From Zancudomyces culisetae (lineage: Eukaryota; Kickxellomycota; Harpellomycetes; Harpellales; Legeriomycetaceae), in assembly GCA_001969505.1 (NCBI GenBank), contig LSSK01000623.1, positions 1 through 19,911 of the forward strand: a stretch of DNA of 19,911 nucleotides. The letters are read 5' to 3'. Shown here one piece after another: positions 18,664 to 19,911 of this stretch. The first letter of the stretch is position 1. The number at the start of each line of letters is the position of its first letter. A program made the translations under genes and the position numbers. The notes under the pieces are model-generated. The model was not told the origin of the DNA. It worked only from the letters and a program-made list of their open reading frames with translations, and ran no database searches.

Positions 18664-19911
18664 ATGTCAAATAGAAATGGGATAGATACCAGAAGAGATT
18701 CTAGCGATTTTGATACTAATTCAACCAGAACCGGTTCGCATGATGACTTGAGGAAGAATGATTCTTCTACTGTCGGAATTGCTGGAAACGAAAGGGTGAT
18801 ATCGACTCTACTAGAATCTGTTCAATTAAACACGGCCGATAAACGGGTTTCTGAATCAAAAAAAGCGGCACATCCGAAGCGCGTCACAGTCGAATGTCAA
18901 GTACGAGCCAGAATACCTTATCCAGGCGGTCAGTTTTACCTACATTTATACAAAAATGATTTTGATAATAAAGAGCACCTGGCAATTGTATTTGGAAATA
19001 CAATAAAATCAAAAAGCCTAGAGCGGGTTCGAGAAGGGGAGACAGAGATGGATAGAAAAGTTAGAGGAGCATCGGTAGACGACGGCAGCTCTCATTTGAA
19101 CAATGAAAATCAAAAAGCTTTGATTCCGCTTGTGAGAATACATTCGGAATGCTACACTGGAGAAACCGTTTCGTCGACTAGATGTGATTGCGGCTACCAG
19201 CTGGCAGAATCTATGCGTTTGATGTCTAATCTAAACAATGGTGTTGTAGTATACCTAAGACAGGAGGGTAGAAACATAGGCTTAGGCGAAAAACTCAAAG
19301 CGTACAACCTACAGGATATGGGTCATGATACTGTAAATGCAAATCTTCTGTTAAACCATCCAGCGGATGGGAGAACATATGAAGTTGCAAGAGCAATCTT
19401 GTTTGATCTAGACTGCTTGGAAATGAACCTGTTAACCAACAACCCCGATAAAATAAAACAACTTACAGAGGGCGATTGTGACGACACGAAGGAAAGGCTT
19501 ACGGTGGTTGAGCGAATACCAATGATACCAAGCTGGTGGTTAGACGGAGATACAGCCCACCATATGGAAACCTTTCAAGGTCTTTCAAAGCCAACAAGTT
19601 CGCGAAAAAATAGCTTTGACGAACCCCGTGATTCTTTTCAACAAATAGAGCAAAAGGAAGCCACTTCCTTGGATGATGCAACTGATCGCCTGCGACGCAA
19701 AAGCTTTGTAGCATCCTACACCCAACTAAGCAGCATGGGTGATTCTGCACCAAGCAACCCTGCCACTATTAACCCCGTGCCTTTTATGTCCGGATTTTCC
19801 GATCCTCTCCAGTTTTCTTCTCATCAACGCCATGTTAGACCATTTGGTCCCTCTATGGCAGAAGCTGACAAATATTTGTATACGAAGGCTTTAAAAATGG
19901 GCCATATGTTG
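18664..19911 (+). CDS. RIB1: GTP cyclohydrolase II, first step of riboflavin synthesis (3' end outside window)
   Basis: This enzyme opens and cleaves the GTP imidazole ring to give the 2,5-diamino-pyrimidinone phosphate that starts riboflavin synthesis. The frame is open for 416 codons to the window edge. Residues 1-70 are hydrophilic and poorly conserved; the conserved part starts at [14 protein letters not shown]. The zinc ligands are Cys163, Cys174 and Cys176 in the C-x10-C-x-C pattern (HSECYTGE…RCDCG). [19 protein letters not shown] (199-217) carries the GTP-binding/catalytic loop, and LLTNNPDKI (256-264) is also a family motif. After RIPMIPSWW (284-292) there is a Ser-rich, low-complexity insert of about 107 residues before the usual C-terminal motif [13 protein letters not shown] (404-416). 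CTG codons at 106, 229 and 256 fall on conserved leucines. No intron is visible. The start is the first ATG of the frame that I find, shortly after the divergent candidate gene. Confidence 0.93.
   Translation, partial: MSNRNGIDTRRDSSDFDTNSTRTGSHDDLRKNDSSTVGIAGNERVISTLLESVQLNTADKRVSESKKAAHPKRVTVECQVRARIPYPGGQFYLHLYKNDFDNKEHLAIVFGNTIKSKSLERVREGETEMDRKVRGASVDDGSSHLNNENQKALIPLVRIHSECYTGETVSSTRCDCGYQLAESMRLMSNLNNGVVVYLRQEGRNIGLGEKLKAYNLQDMGHDTVNANLLLNHPADGRTYEVARAILFDLDCLEMNLLTNNPDKIKQLTEGDCDDTKERLTVVERIPMIPSWWLDGDTAHHMETFQGLSKPTSSRKNSFDEPRDSFQQIEQKEATSLDDATDRLRRKSFVASYTQLSSMGDSAPSNPATINPVPFMSGFSDPLQFSSHQRHVRPFGPSMAEADKYLYTKALKMGHML

Noticed and set aside
19499-19753. Minus frame within RIB1
   Set aside because: Antisense of a clearly coding region.

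Overview
This window is nuclear DNA from an AT-rich (roughly one-third GC by eye), intron-rich fungus. The evidence is eukaryotic genes split by short introns with GTAAGT-like donors and TAG acceptors, a TFIIH subunit, a eukaryotic-type CDP-diacylglycerol synthase, a fungal acetate-transporter relative and a secreted chitin-binding-type protein. CTG codons fall on conserved leucines in RIB1, so the genetic code is standard and this is not a CTG-Ser yeast. The intron density excludes a Saccharomyces-like yeast. A zygomycete-grade (for example Kickxellomycotina-like) or other intron-rich AT-rich lineage fits, but the placement is only an inference.

Layout. 1-1360: gene-free, with a TATA box near the end. 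1361-1984 (+): small secreted CBM19-like protein, probably GPI-anchored. 2410-3093 (-): GPR1/FUN34/YaaH-family membrane protein, convergent with the previous gene. 3094-6253: long spacer. 6254-7999 (-): TFB4/p34 subunit of TFIIH, rebuilt here from nine exons. 8000-10873: long spacer with a 10-bp-period phased A-tract repeat. 10874-12019 (+): unrecognised intronless protein with a cysteine-dense N-terminus. 12372-14494 (-): CDP-diacylglycerol synthase (CDS1), rebuilt from nine exons and carrying the full family signature. 14495-16346: spacer. 16347-17387 (+): secreted protein with a hydrophobic C-terminus in three exons, carrying dibasic Lys-Arg sites close to the mature N-terminus. About 17791-18384 (-): probable but unresolved spliced gene. 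18664 to the window end (+): RIB1, GTP cyclohydrolase II, cut by the window edge.

The genes do not form a pathway cluster. They are a mix of core housekeeping genes (TFIIH, phospholipid synthesis, riboflavin synthesis) and lineage-specific cell-surface genes. Four genes have a TATA-like box about 105-150 bp before the ATG. Of the 18 introns I could define with confidence, 17 end in TAG and one in CAG. I found no convincing tRNA, rRNA, snoRNA, CRISPR array or intact transposon. No clearly novel multi-gene system is visible. The best leads are the unrecognised proteins at 10874 and 16347, the hidden spliced gene near 18 kb, the phased A-tract array, and the large insert in RIB1.
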